64,000 bases of DNA. Origin: Panicum virgatum. Lineage: Eukaryota > Streptophyta > Magnoliopsida > Poales > Poaceae. Shown here piece by piece: positions 22,126-34,415 of this stretch. The stretch spans positions 38,332,118 through 38,396,117 of the forward strand of contig NC_053149.1 in the NCBI RefSeq assembly GCF_016808335.1, read 5' to 3'. Below the pieces are notes generated by a model that was not told the origin of the DNA, did not search any database, and saw nothing but the letters and a program-made list of their open reading frames with translations. Both the position numbers and the translations under genes were made by a program. Numbering within the stretch: position 1 is the first letter of the stretch; each line of letters begins with the position of its first letter.

Positions 22126-23633
22126 TGTAACACCCGGTTTATAAAAGGACATAAACCGAGCAATCATATACGTGCCAGGATCAAGTCACACGTATATACA
22201 ACAGAATGAACAGTATATCAGAGCACATATCACGAATAAGACATAATAAATCGAAATACGAATGTTATTTATTACATTAATGACGTAAATGTCTGATACA
22301 GCGGAAGCGAAGTACAAATACGATAAAAGCTCTCTGAAGCTGAGCAGGGCGCCACAGGGACGTCGACTGGGAGACGAACGCCTAGAAGTCCTCGTAGTCC
22401 TGGTAGCGCTGAGCAAACTCCCTCGTGTCGGCAGGAACTGAGCAGCAGTAGCGTATCCAAGAGGAAAAAAAAGTAGAGAAGAGGCAAGAGTGAGTACACA
22501 ACTTGTACGCAATAAGTATAACACAAACTATGAGGCTCTAAGGTTGGCTGACTCAACTGCATTAGCTTTTAAGTCTTGGCAAAATTTTATTAAAGCTATT
22601 TACTACAAGTTGATGAATTACCATAAACCCAGTTACATAGTAATTAATCAGAATTAAACATGTTGCTACTGAGAACCATACCAAAACCAAGCCACCAAGG
22701 TAACCCCGAGAGGCACCCCCTCGTCGGAAGGAGCTAACCCCACTAATCAAAAGGAGGATCTGGGCCGCTCATAACCAGTGAGCACGGCTAGTATACCAGT
22801 TTTACACTCTGCAGAGGTTGCACATCTTTACCCACAAGTCGTGAGCTACGCCAGGGGTTCATCACACTTCCTTAGGTGAGATGACTAGCGACTCACTACG
22901 AGGCCGTTACAAAGAATCTCGTTGGTAAGGCGTAACCGCGAGAGTTGGGTCAGCGACTATGGGGCCCACCTCACGGGGGTACAAGCACAGGTACGCAAAC
23001 CAAGCACAGACCAGCTGGAGGAGCAGGGACCATTGAAGCTTACTACTCTTGCCCCGCAGGTAAGTTACTCCAAACCAAAAAGACCTAATTAGTAAGCCAA
23101 GTCTATCCCATTCTAGCCTTGTGGTAGCGCTGTTGTCCCAGGTTGTCGCTCTATGAACCGGTCCTTATGGAGAGTGGCCAACCAAGCACTAAGCACCGTG
23201 CTGGCCCCCTAAACCATGTTTCTACAAAAACCATCTTTTAACGAGACGTGAACCACTCATCCACACAGAGGGCCACTCTCAGAATTAAGTTCAAGTAAAC
23301 CATTAATCAAATTAATTAAAAAGGACCAGAGTGTGTTATAGCAGCGGCACCTAGCACAACTAACCATAATGCAACCCAAAGGATATATATAAAGGATATA
23401 AAGTGGCTAGGAAATCCTTATAGGCATACAGTATTAAAATGCAGTATGTAAATGTATTTAAAAGTGATGGGTTGTTCATGTTACACTTGCCTTCCTCGTA
23501 CTGCTCCTGCTGCTGCTCAAAGTGCTCGGAAGACGGCTGCTCCGGGTACTGGTACTGGGGCTCCTCCGGTAGCTCAGCGTCTACTCACGAACACATGGCC
23601 AAAACAATGCACAATAATAAGCATACAAGCAAT

Positions 23634-24616
23634 ACAACAACAACAACAACATAGCCTTTTTTCCCCAAGCAAGTTGGGGTAGGCTAGAGATGAAACCCGA
23701 AAGAAATAAGTTCAAGGTTCAGGCACATTGATAGCTAGTCTCCAAGCGCTCCTATCCAAAGCTATCTCTTTAGAGATGTTCCAATCCTTAAGGTCTCTCT
23801 TAACCGACTCATCCCACGTCAGTTTAGGTCTACCTCTACCCCTCTTTACATTATCGACTAGCTCAAGGATCCCATTACGCACCGGCGCCTCAGGAGGCCT
23901 TCGTTGGACATGTCCAAACCATCTCAGCCGATGCTGAGTAAGTTTCTCCTCAATTGGTGCCACCCCGACCCTATCCCGAATAAATTCGTTCCGGACTCTA
24001 TCCCTCCGTGTGTGCCCGCAAAACCACCGCAACATCCGCATCTCTGCTACACTCAGTTGCTGCACATGTCGTCTTTTTGTAGGCCAACATTCAGCACCGT
24101 ATAATATCGCCGGACGAATTGCTGTCCTATAGAATTTGCCTTTTAGCTTTTGTGGCACCCTCTTGTCACAAAGGATGCCAGAAGCTTGCCGCCATTTCAA
24201 CCAGCCAGCTGAAATTCTATGCCTAACATCTTCATCAATGTCGCCATCCTTTTGTAACACCGATCCTAAATACCGAAACGTATCCTTCTGGACCACCACT
24301 TGCCCATCTAGACTAACGTCTCCCCCCTCATGCCTAGTCGCGCTGAAATCGCACATCATGTACTCGGTCTTGGTCCTACTAAGTCTGAACCCTTTCGACT
24401 CTAACGTGCGTCTCCACAGCTCTAACTTCCTATTAACCCCTGCCCTACTCTCGTCAACTAGCACCACATCATCAGCAAAGAGCATACACCAAGGGATCTC
24501 ACCTTGTATATCCTTTGTGATCTCATCCATCACTAAAGCAAATAAATAAGGGCTCAATGCTGACCCCTGGTGTAGGCCTATGTTAATAGGAAAGTCAGTG
24601 GTGTTGCCATCACATC
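23634..24616 (-). mobile_element. RTE-type non-LTR retrotransposon (LINE), 5'-truncated
   Basis: A 983-bp insert in the Tekay-1 5' LTR is flanked by the 18-bp TSD AATAAGCATACAAGCAAT (23616-23633 and 24617-24634). On the - strand it ends in a TTG repeat (about 23634-23650 on the + strand as ACAACAACAA...), not poly(A). A trinucleotide tail instead of poly(A), with long variable TSDs, is characteristic of RTE-clade LINEs. It is cut at its 5' end inside the RT domain, as is usual for target-primed insertion. Confidence 0.88.
23712..24616 (-). pseudogene. LINE reverse transcriptase C-terminal fragment
   Basis: The frame is open from the truncation point: FPINIGLHQGSALSPYLF is RT block B and LFADDVVLV is the catalytic A/FADD box. 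The thumb and C-terminal region follow (FRYLGSVLQKDGDIDEDV; IRPAILYGAECW; MLRWFCGHTRRDRVRN; HVQRRPPEAPVR). It ends at a stop at 23712, about 60 bp before the TTG tail. Endonuclease and N-terminal RT are missing, so it is dead on arrival. The frame is otherwise undamaged, suggesting recent insertion. Confidence 0.88.
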
Positions 24617-26498
24617 AATAAGCATACAAGCAATCACTAACAAAAACTAAGAAACAGTACATCAATACATAAAAACAGCACACTAAACTAGTCTTGAGCT
24701 ATTCTACGCGTTACAACGATCGCGTGGACATAAAGAACGCCTGAATCGGAGCTAAAACGCATTTTCTAGGCTAAAAACAAGTTCCAGGGACTTATCTGCG
24801 ATAAAAAACTAAGTTCCAGGGGGTTTTCTGCAAAAACCAGGGACTAAAACATAATTAAACTAAACCTTCAGGGTCTAACTCGTAAAAACTTCAAGCCTGG
24901 ACTGCGGGTACTATTTTAAAAAAACTCAGGGGGCTACGCGTTAAAACCAGGACTTAAATCTAATTATTTTTGAACTCAGGTGGACCGCGGGTTGAATTCT
25001 AAAAAGAGCAGGGTCTCTTTAACAAAATGGCCTGGCGAAGGGGTACGCGCGGATCTGATCCGTTGGATCGAGATCCGGCGGCTCAGAACAGACATGGCCG
25101 CGATCTAATCCCGCGCCTCGATTTCGGATCTGACGGCCCAGGTTGAAAGGGCGAGCGGGCGGCGGCGGGACTCGCCGGCGGCGCGCTCCCGCGGTGGCGC
25201 ACGACCGGAGAAAACATCCTGGGGGCTGCAGGGCTCCGCTTGGGCTGGGGTTTGGCCGTGGAGGTAGCCAGCGTCATGCGTAACCTACTAGTGGTGTTGT
25301 GGAGGTGATTTGGGGCTCCGAGCGGAATGCTCGCCGAACATGGCGGCTCGGTGGCGCAAGGCTCGCCGGCGCTGCCGTGTTCCGGTCCCTACAGTGCGCC
25401 TGGGCTACGAAATTTAGTGCAGAAAGCAAGATGGGGCTGGGACGTATCTCACCAAGGGCTCGGATTGAAGGGAGGGCCGGCGCAGAGGGGTCGTCGGCGA
25501 GGTCCGGGCGGTGGCGTTGGGCGGCGCTTGCGGTCCGGGCGCGGTGGTGGTCCTCCGGGCTTCGGATCCCCTCGGGTCGCTGCGCCGTGGTACTGCAGAG
25601 GTGGAAGGAGGTCCGGGGGACCGGAGCTGGGCCGGCGGCGAGGAATTTCGGTGAGGAGCAACTCACCAGCGGTGGACTTCGGGTCAAAATCCGGCGAGGG
25701 CGTGGATTGGACCGGGGCGAGCGAGCTCAAGAAAGCTCCCTGGGTGCACGGCTGTGCTCCTGCGAGGATCTGCCGGGGTGGAGAGGCAGCGGGGTGGTGT
25801 GAGTGCGGCGGAGCAGAGCCTCTGCGCGGCGGAGCAAAGGGAGGCGGCGGCTAGGGTTTGTGGGGAGGCGGCGGGATGAGGAATTAGGGTTCCTGGGGTG
25901 TGGATAGGGTGTTTAAGAAGGCACGAGCCTGGGGATTTGGGCGGGCGTGCCCAGGGCGCGATCTCGGCGAGATCTGCGGCGGTTTCCGTTGAGTGCGCGG
26001 GGGATGCGGGAGGAGGAAGGCGAGCCTGACTAGCGGGCCCGGTGTGTCGGTGGCGGAGAGGGCAAGCGCGGTGCGAGCGAGCGGGCTGCTGCGCGAGAGC
26101 GTGCTGGGCCGCGCGCAGAGGTGTGGGTCGGGCCGAGTGCGTGGGAAGCGGCCCACTGGAAGAGGGAAGAGAAGAGTGGGCTGAGAGGGGTTGGGCTTGG
26201 GCTGCTGTTGGGTTTGGGATTTGTTGGGTTTTCTTCTCTTTTTATTTCTAAACTTTTCTATTCCTAATTCAAACAAGGTTTGAATTCAAATACAAATTTG
26301 AATTCAGCCACACTCAAATCATTGAAAGTATGCACCAGCATGAATGCAACAACAAATTTTTAAACTTAGACAAATTTTAATTACTTGTGAAACAAAAACT
26401 AGATTAAATGCAAGACTATACACAATAAACCTTAGAAAAAATAAATAAAGCCAAATAAATTTATTAATAAATGCTGGAATTTAAATTAGGGTGTTACA

Positions 26499-29099
26499 CC
26501 GTCCATTAGCACCTTGGACAGGCGCATGTTGCTGACGAAGGGGTCGACGACGAGGGGGTAGCTCCCGGGTCAAGGGATGCTAGTCGGATGGTCGTCCTGA
26601 TCGAAGATGATGGGCGTCGATGCCCATTTCAGCTTCCTTTGGATAGCGCTCGCGGCGGCACATACCTCACGAAACCGCACCTTCTATTGTCGCCTGGAGT
26701 AGTCGTCCTCTAGGCCGCCGATGATGACCATGCACCGGTCCACCTCCGGGAACGATCCCTCTGCCGGCTTCTCCTTGTCCTGGTCGGCGTCGAGCTGCTT
26801 GTCGTGGCCGTCTCCGTCAGACTTGGCTGTCCTGCGAAGGAGGCGCTTCATCATGTCACAATCTTTGAACTTGTGGCTCACCGGATAGCCATGGTTGGTA
26901 CACGGCTTCTCCAGGAGCTGGTCGAAGTGATTGTTCCTGGGAGGGCACTTATCTTGGCGGTCGGTCGCCGCGACCTCACCGGCGGTGGGAGGCCAGCGGT
27001 TCTTCTTGTTCTTCATATCATCGAGACTTGAGGAAGGTCTATCAGGGTTGTGTCATTTCGCCTTCGCCGCATGCTGCTCCCGCTCAAAGACTGCTCCGAC
27101 CGCCTCCTCGCCGGAAGCGTGGTTGGTGGCGATGTCCAGGAGCTCGTGCGCAGTGCGCGGCTTCTGGCACCTCAGTTTGTGGACCAGGGTTTTACAGTGC
27201 GTCCCGCTGAGGAATGCACTGATGACGTCGGCGTCGACAACGCCGGGGAGCGAGTTGCACTGCTTGGAGAAGCGACGGATGTAGTCATGCAGGGACTCGC
27301 CGGGCTCCTGCTAGCAGTTCTTGAGATTCCAAGAATTGCCAGGGCGCACATATGGCCGCGAAAGTTTCTGATGAACACCTTCCGGAGGTCCGCCCAGTTG
27401 CCGATGGAGTCGGCGGGCAGGAACTCCAGCCAGGCGTGGATGTTCTCTCCCAGGCAGATCGGGAGATACTAGATGATGAAGCAATCATCGTTCGCTCCTC
27501 CGGCCCGGCACGCGAGACGGTAATCTTCCAGCCATACACTGGGGTTTGTGTCCATGCTATATTTCACGACATTCACCGGCGGCCTGAAATGCTGGGGGAA
27601 AGGCACCCCGCGGATCGCCTTGGAGAAGGCGCTCGGTCAGGAGGGATCCGGGCTCGGACTTCGGTCGCGATCGATGCCAGGATCGCAGGGGCGTCCTCCG
27701 CGCTGGAGCGGTGAACGTTCCGGGTTGGGTGCGTACGCCCACGCGTCCTCTGCTCGAGCGGCCGCGCGGTGCCTCACCTACTGCCGGCCTTGGATCACGC
27801 TGCGCGCGTCTTAGTGTGGGCCAACGCGACCGTGGATCGGTGGCCTCGGCGGGAGAGGAGCGAATGCCGGCGCCGGGACTGGCGCACCGCCCGCGTTGGC
27901 CTGCTACACCGGTGGGGGGAGCTGCACTTCGGACGGTTCCCGCGCACGGTGACTCGCGCCGCCAGCGGGGCACGATGCAGCGGCTTGTCGGCGGTGCAGT
28001 GAGGACCTCTCCGCTTGCTGAACAGCGGCGAGTTCCACCAGGTTTCTTACCAGGCGGTGAAGATCCCTTTGGGCCGGATCCTCCAGCTATGGCAGTGTCT
28101 ACAGGAGGATCACCGCCGCAGCGATGTTCTGGCGTTGCATGCGGGCGTCGTTGATGATGTCGCGGTTGATTCCATGCGCGTGTTGCCGTGTGGAGCCTGC
28201 CGAATTTATCCCCTTTGACCCGGAGAGGGCCCGCGGAGGCTGGTCCAAGGGTGGGGGCGTGTGCTGCCGCTGAAGATGAAGATCCTCGCCGTGGGCCTGT
28301 GCGTTGGTGAGTGCTTGCGCACGGTGGTCCGTAGGGGTGCGCGTCTGCTGAGACGGCACCACTTCTGGTGGCGAGTCATTGGGAGCATCGGCCATGGCGC
28401 ATACGAGAGGCTGCGCGGATGCCCCCTCCAGGTTGTTGTGTCCCGAGCTAGAGGAATCGCTCAGGGGATCCTCGTAGCACAAGAGGTTGTGGACGGAGTT
28501 GGGGTGGCTTCCCGCCATGCCCATGAACCGGGACGTGGGCTGGCGCCCTTGGGCGGCCTTGTGCATCTCCTGAGCATAGACACTTGTGGAGTTGTGTAGG
28601 CCAAATAGGAGCCGCTCCGAGAATGAGCGGGGTGTCGGAAGCGGAGGCCCGCCTGCGAGCTACCGAGAGACGTTGGCCAAAGATTAGAGGACCAAGTTGA
28701 CGTCCTCGACGGCGGGATTGGTGGCCATCATGAGCGCAATGCGGCGGAGCATCGCACGGGTTGGCTGTGATGGCTTGCGCTTCTTGATTGCCCAGCGAAT
28801 CGATCGCCAGCGCTTTAGTTTGTGAAGCTTGAGAGGAGGAACGGACTACTCTGTGGCCGCCAGGGTGGCTTCCTCCTCGTGGAGGCGCAATGCACTGAGC
28901 TGGTCGGTGACGAACTCCAGACTCCCGAACCGGAAGGTCTGGGAAGGCGGGAATGGTGGAGGTGCCCACGATCCGTTGCGGGGGATCGCGGGAAACTCCA
29001 GGGAGCCGAAGCGGATCGTTTCGCTCCGGCTCACTGCCGGGGCGGCGAATGGAGTGATTGAAACCATTCGATCGCCGAAGCAGTGAATGCACAAAGTGC
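26499..29099 (-). pseudogene. Tat-2 gag and protease N-terminal part, frameshifted
   Basis: Reading from 29099: an N-terminal region has two RFGSLEF repeats (about 28985-28890), then a long low-complexity Pro/Arg/Gln region broken by frameshifts. The capsid core is spread over three frames near 27600-27080, with blocks like GNSWNLKNC, GESLHDYIRRFSKQC and VDADVISAFLSG. A variant zinc motif, CTNHGYPVSHKFKDC, is at about 26920-26860. The protease follows to VLMDG at 26499, where Tekay-1 is inserted. A TAG near 27314 lies in the capsid frame. It would have encoded the particle protein of the Tat element. Confidence 0.75.
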
Positions 29100-29116
29100 T
29101 CCCACGGATGGCGCCA
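29100..29116 (-). other. Primer-binding site of Tat-2
   Basis: On the - strand TGGCGCCATCCGTGGGA lies 6 bp after the LTR end CCTGCAGCA. TGGCGCC starts are usual for tRNA-primed gypsy elements; I cannot say which tRNA without alignment. Confidence 0.6.
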
Positions 29117-29631
29117 AACTATTGCTGCAGGAAATGGGTGACTACAAAACTACTCGATGGCCCGTTTGTTGTGCGCTTGATCGGATATGGTCTAGCATGC
29201 AAAGACTCGAGGATTTAGACTGGTTCAGGCCGAATGTGCCCTACGTCCAGTATGGGGGGTGGTGTTTGTTGGGTATTTTAGCGTCACGAATAAATCCGCA
29301 AGCACACGGATACGTTGTAGCTTTCACCTCAGAGTATTCCAAGGGTTATCGAATCCACAGGGAATGTGTGGGCACTCTCTTCTATTCTAATCAGTCCAAG
29401 GACACACCAAGATAGGTAGTAGGGTAGAGAGGATTCCTAATATAGTGCTACTGCTGAATTAAAGGTCTATCTCTCGGACACAATACTTGCTTCGGGCACC
29501 GGCTTACAACTGGTCTGCCAGTCGACTCCATCCAATAGCTCTATGCTATATCCGAACGTGGAGGATTACGAAGGACCAATAGGGCTGTCACCACCTACAG
29601 CCTACCTCTAACAAACCGTGGGATACAAGGG

Positions 29632-32600
29632 TGTAACACCTGGTTTATAAAAGAACATAAACAGAGCAATCATATACGTGCCAGGATCAAGTCACACGTA
29701 TATACAACAGAATGAACAGTATATCACAGCACATATCACGTAAAAAGATATAATAAAGCGAATACGAATGTTATTTATTACATTAATGACAAAAATGTCT
29801 GATACAGCGGAAGCGAAGTACAAATACGAATAAAACTCTCCGAAGCTAAGCAGGGCGCCACAGGGACGTCGACTGGGAGACGAACGCCTAGAAGTCCTCA
29901 TAGTCCTGGTAGCGCTGAGCGAACTCCCTCGCGTCGACAGGAACTGAGCAGCAGTAGCGTATCCGAGAGGAAAAAGTAGAGAAGAGGCAAGAGTGAGTAC
30001 ACAACTTGTACTCAACAAGTATAACACAAACCATGAGGCTCTAAGGTTGGCTACTCAACTGCATTAGCTTTTAAGTGTTGGCAAAATTTTATTAAAGCTA
30101 TTTACTACAAGTTGATGAATTACCATTAACCCAGTTACATAATAATTAATCAGAATTAATTCAGAAACTACTGAGAACCATACCAAAACCACCAAGGTAA
30201 CCCCGAGAGGCGACAACCCCACTAATCAAAAGGAGGATCTGGGCCGCTCATAACCGTGAGCACGGCTAGTATACCAGTTTTACACTCTGCAGAGGTTGCA
30301 CATCTTTACCCACAAGTCGTGAGCTACGCCAGTTGTTCATCACATTTCCTTAGGTGAGATGACTAGCAAACTCACTACGAGGCCTTTACAAAGAATCTCG
30401 TTGGTAAGGAGTAACCGCGAGGGTCGGATCGGCGACTATGGAGTAGGTCTAGTGGGCGTCATCGACGAGGCCACTCAGTACGAGGGACATAGAAGCTTAC
30501 CACCCTTGCCCCGTCGGTAAGTTACTCCAAACCAAAAAGACCTAATTATTACGCCAAGACCGTCCCATTCCAGTCTTGTGGTAGCGCTGTTGTCCCAGGT
30601 TGTCGCTCTATGAACCGGTCCTTATGGAGAGTGGCCAACCGAGGCAGTAAGCACCGTGCTGGCCCCCTAAACCATGTTTCTAACAAAAACCAATTTTAAC
30701 GAGACGTGAGCCACTCAAGCCACACAGAGGGCCACTCTTAGAATTAAGTTGCGTATACCATTAATCAATTTAATTAAAAAGGACCAAGTGTGTTATAGCA
30801 CGGCACCTAGCACAACTAACCAAAAAATGCAACCCAAAGGTGTATATAAAGGATATAAAGTGGCTAGGAAAGTCCTTATAGGCATACAGTATTAAAATGC
30901 AGTATGAAATTGTAATTAAAGGTGATAGGTGTTGTTCATGTTATACTTGCCTTCCTCGTACTGCTCCTGCTGCTGCTCAAAGTGCTCAGAAGATGGCTGC
31001 TCCGGGTACTGGTACTGGGGCTCCTCAGACGGATCAGCGTCTACTCACGAACACATGGCCAAAATAAGGCACAACAATAAGCATACAAGCAAACACTAAC
31101 AAAAACTAAGAAACAGTACATCAATACATAGAAACAGCACACTAAACTAATCTAAAACTATTCTACGCGTTACAACAATCACGTGGACATAAAGAATGTC
31201 TAACACGGAGCTAAAACGCATAATCTACGCTAGAAACAAGGTTCAGGGACCTATCTACGAGAAAAACTAAGTTCCAGGGGTTTTCTGCAAAAACCGAGGG
31301 CCTAAACGTAATTAAACCTTAGTTCTAGGGTCTAACACGCAAAAATGCCAGGGCTGGACCGCAGGTACTAAATCTAGAAAGGTCAGGGGGCTATGCGCTA
31401 AAAACTGGGCTTGGTTGGAATTATTTTTAAACAGGCTACGACGGCGGGTTTATTTCAAGGAAGTTGGGGGACTCTTTAGCAAAAGAGCTAGGCTGAAGTG
31501 GTATCTTCAGATAAGGGCCATTGGATCACGATCTGACGGATCAAATTGGATCGGGCCACGATCTAATCGTGACCGCTGGAATCGGATCGGAGGGCCCTGG
31601 GAGTTTGGGCGCGTGGGGCGGCGGCGGGACTCACCGGAGTCCATCTCCCGCGGCGGAGGATCGCCGGGGTTGGCCAATCCATTGCCCCAAAGGTCTATTC
31701 GGGGTGTGGATTGGTCATAGATCACGAGCGTGGGATGGGTAGTCCACCTGGACACTCAGGACTGCGGATCGGGGCTCGGACGTGGCTCGCCGCTGTGGGA
31801 GGAGGGTCTGCACGGTGGGACATCGCCGGCGTGCGATATTCCAACGGTTCCAGGGGCTACGGGCCACTATAACTAGCGTATAAGGTCAAGGAAGGCCCGG
31901 GGATGCTCACCGAGGCTTGGACGCGGCCGAAGCTGCAACACAGGTGGTTGGCGTCGACGGCGGGCGGCGGCGCACGACGAGTCTCGGCGGCGTGGTCGAT
32001 GCAGGGCGTCTCTGAGCCTACTGATCCATCGAGGAAGTCCGGGCGGGGCCTGTGGAGTTGTTCAGGGGGTTAGGGTGACCTGAACAGCACCGGTGGCGGG
32101 GAAATCGCGGCTGCAGAGGCGCTCACCGGCGGCGGGTCTCGCGTTCGATTCCGGCGCCACGCGGGTTAGAGTCGAGGGAGGATGCTTCGGTGAGACTCCA
32201 GGCGGCGATTCGGTGCTGCTTCACGGATTGGGCGGGTCTCCGGTGCGGCGGAGCGGCATGGCCGCGGCGGCGCGGGGCTCTGCTCCGGCGGAGCTGCGGC
32301 GCAAGGGTGGCTAGGGTGCGGTGGCGATGGGACTAGGGTACCAGGGGGTGCGGCTGGGGGTTTAAAGAAGGGGGGCCCAAGATTTGGGCGTGCGTGCGAG
32401 GGAAAGGGACCCCCGGTGATCTCGCCGGCGATCTCGGGCGCGAACTGGCGCGGGGAGGAAGGAAAGGTGGAGGGGATGGCGCTTACCTGTGGGCCATGTT
32501 GGTCAGCAGCGGGGCGAGCGACGCAGAGCGGAAGTGGCGCTGGCGTGCGGGTCCGGGAGCGCAGCGGCTGAGGCGAGCGCACGGAGGGAGGTCGCGGTGG

Positions 32601-33242
32601 CTGCCAGGTGGGGTGAGCAGGGCGCGGGGCCGACCTGTCAGAGGGACGCAGCGTGCGAGCGTGGGTGAACGGGCGGTGATGCTGGCGGGCTGCGCGGGCG
32701 GGCGGCACGAGCGAGCGCTGCTGGGCTGCGGTGAGTTTGACACGGGAAGGAACGGCTTGCTGGGCCAAGCGCGGGGAAGGGGGAACTGGGCCGGCGCGTT
32801 GGACCAGGCCCGGGAAGAGAGGGAGAGGAGCAGGCCGCGTGCTGGGCTGGTGTGAGGTTTTGCTGGGCCGAGGAAAAGGGTTGGGCTCGGGGAACAGGAA
32901 CTGGCCATGGGCCGTGTTTTGGGCTGGGTTAAGTTCCTGGGCTTTGGGCTGGTTAGGGGAGGGTTCAGGTTTGGGGTTTGTTTTTCTATCTCTATTCTAT
33001 TTCTAAAACAAACCAAATTCAAACCATTTGAATTCAAATTTGAACTTGAATTCAAACCACACTCAATCAATAAAAATTATGCGCCAGCATGACTGCACAA
33101 CAAGTTAAACCTAAAATAAATTTTAATTACTTGTGGAACAAAATTAGGTTAAATGCAAGCTATGCAAATTAAATCCTTAGAAGAATTAAATAAACCAATT
33201 AAATTTATTATTAATTACTGAAATTTGAATTAGGGTGTTACA
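29632..33242 (-). repeat. 3' LTR of Tekay-2 (3,611 bp)
   Basis: It runs TGTAACACCTGG to TTAGGGTGTTACA on the + strand and is related to, but clearly diverged from, the Tekay-1 and Tekay-3 LTRs. The sense ORF starting MLYLLSTSCVLTLASS recurs at 30027-29692. The PPT side (33243-33261) reads CCTGTAAGGGGGTAGGATT on the - strand. Confidence 0.85.
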
Positions 33243-33299
33243 AATCCTACCCCCTTACAGGAATCTCGTCCCGAGATTCTAGGCTAACTAGCAAAGAGA

Positions 33300-34415
33300 T
33301 CAGGATAGGTCTTCATCAACTCTTCTTCCTTCTTCTGGCAAGTCCTCCAAAAAGACATCCGGGAATTCAGACACCACACGAATACCATCCGTGGGTATAG
33401 CCTCCATCTGATGAAGAAAACCAGAAGGCTCTGTAGCACTGACTATCACCTCTTGGCTATTAGCTGCTAACAAGTGAACTGACCGCTGAGCACAATCAAT
33501 TCTGACTCCCCACTTGGCAAGAGTATCCATTCCTAGAATCACATCGATACCCTTGGTGTCTAGCACCCTCAGAGCAGTACTGAACGTTGCCCCCCTTATG
33601 ACTATACTGACTTGAGGGCTAACAATATGGGATCTCAACTCCCCTCCCGGTGAAGAGACTAGCAGATACTTCTTTAATGGGGTGGTAAAGAAACTATGCT
33701 GCTCAACATATGACTTGGTGATGAAGGAATGAGTAGCACCAGTATCGAAAAGCACTGTAGCTGGATGGGAGTTGACCATGAACGTACCAATAACCACGTT
33801 AGGAGCCTTGGCCGCTGACTCGGCCGTCACGTGGTTCACTCTGCCCTGTGCTGGCGTCCTGGGTTGAGCTGGGCGCCCCTGCTGTCCCGCCTGCCGTGGA
33901 GCCGGTGAAAGGCGCTTCTGTGGACAACCTTTGGCATAATGACCTTTTTGTCCGCACTTGTAGCACTTGCGGTGGTGGTGAATGGGGCTACTTGGTTGAC
34001 TTCCCTGTGAACTTAACATCACATCTTGCATCATTTCTGCTGCTTGCTCTTTGGACTCATTGCGACCACGTGGCTGAATCACATTCATAGTGATAGTCAA
34101 CCCATTAACATAATCATGGAGAGCTTGATTCTCGGCCTGTGTATCTCTGGAGCACTTAGGAACCCTTCTCTTCTGGATGGTCTGTAGCTCATCGACCGAC
34201 GGGGAGTCAAGAAAAAGGGAATCCTCTGCTAGCTGCTCTTGATGGGACATCTTTCTCTTTGTACTGGAGAACAACCTCTGGTTCCTCCTAGTTGTGGCTT
34301 CATCTTCAGTCGCACGAGCTTGACGACAAGGAACGCCATAGAAGTGGCAACACGGACAACCTTTCTCACCATCACCCATTGCACTGTCTCCAAGGTCTTT
34401 TTGTTCTGCCGACAT
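33300..34415 (-). CDS. Tekay-2 ORF: unknown N-terminal region, zinc knuckle, protease
   Basis: A 371-residue ORF. Residues about 1-145 do not resemble Tekay gag: a Cys cluster (CPCCHFYGVPC near residue 20), a charged region and no capsid motif. About residues 150-165 form a CCHC knuckle (CYKCGQKGHYAKGC), followed by [19 protein letters not shown] and a protease with [10 protein letters not shown], closely matching Tekay-1 and Tekay-3. It ends shortly after SEFPDVF, where sequence equivalent to the chromodomain end (TYPDLFAS in another frame) is joined. RT, RNase H and integrase are therefore deleted. The N-terminal part could be captured or from another element; I do not recognise it. Whether it is translated is unknown. 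Confidence 0.6.
   Translation of the reverse strand: MSAEQKDLGDSAMGDGEKGCPCCHFYGVPCRQARATEDEATTRRNQRLFSSTKRKMSHQEQLAEDSLFLDSPSVDELQTIQKRRVPKCSRDTQAENQALHDYVNGLTITMNVIQPRGRNESKEQAAEMMQDVMLSSQGSQPSSPIHHHRKCYKCGQKGHYAKGCPQKRLSPAPRQAGQQGRPAQPRTPAQGRVNHVTAESAAKAPNVVIGTFMVNSHPATVLFDTGATHSFITKSYVEQHSFFTTPLKKYLLVSSPGGELRSHIVSPQVSIVIRGATFSTALRVLDTKGIDVILGMDTLAKWGVRIDCAQRSVHLLAANSQEVIVSATEPSGFLHQMEAIPTDGIRVVSEFPDVFLEDLPEEGRRVDEDLS

Larger units (their letters stand above)
13670..26498 (-). mobile_element. Tekay-1: Ty3/gypsy chromovirus, full-length but defective
   Basis: It is bounded by TGTAACACCC and GGGTGTTACA and flanked by the 5-bp TSD CCGTC (13665-13669 and 26499-26503). Read on the - strand: 5' LTR 26498-22126, primer site 22122-22111, gag-pol 21566-17080, PPT 17040-17023, 3' LTR 17022-13670. 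An RTE-type LINE fragment sits in the 5' LTR. The two LTRs are near identical apart from that insertion and a small indel near 26213, so integration is young. The Tekay/Del lineage is inferred from long LTRs, the iMet primer site, domain order and chromodomain remnants. Confidence 0.92.
22126..26498 (-). repeat. 5' LTR of Tekay-1 (4,373 bp including LINE insertion)
   Basis: It runs TGTAACACCCGG to GGGTGTTACA on the + strand, collinear with 13670-17022. The length difference is the LINE with its duplicated target (1,001 bp) and a small indel near 26213. The small sense ORF recurs at 22524-22186. The GC-rich promoter block is about 25060-26190. Confidence 0.9.

Noticed and set aside
32166..33070. 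ORFs of about 200 codons in the Tekay-2 LTR
   Set aside because: Same GC-rich promoter block as in the other LTRs; low-complexity products on both strands.
33300..33750. Tekay-2 protease region as an active host aspartic protease
   Set aside because: It matches the protease of Tekay-1 and Tekay-3 almost residue for residue and sits between retrotransposon LTRs.
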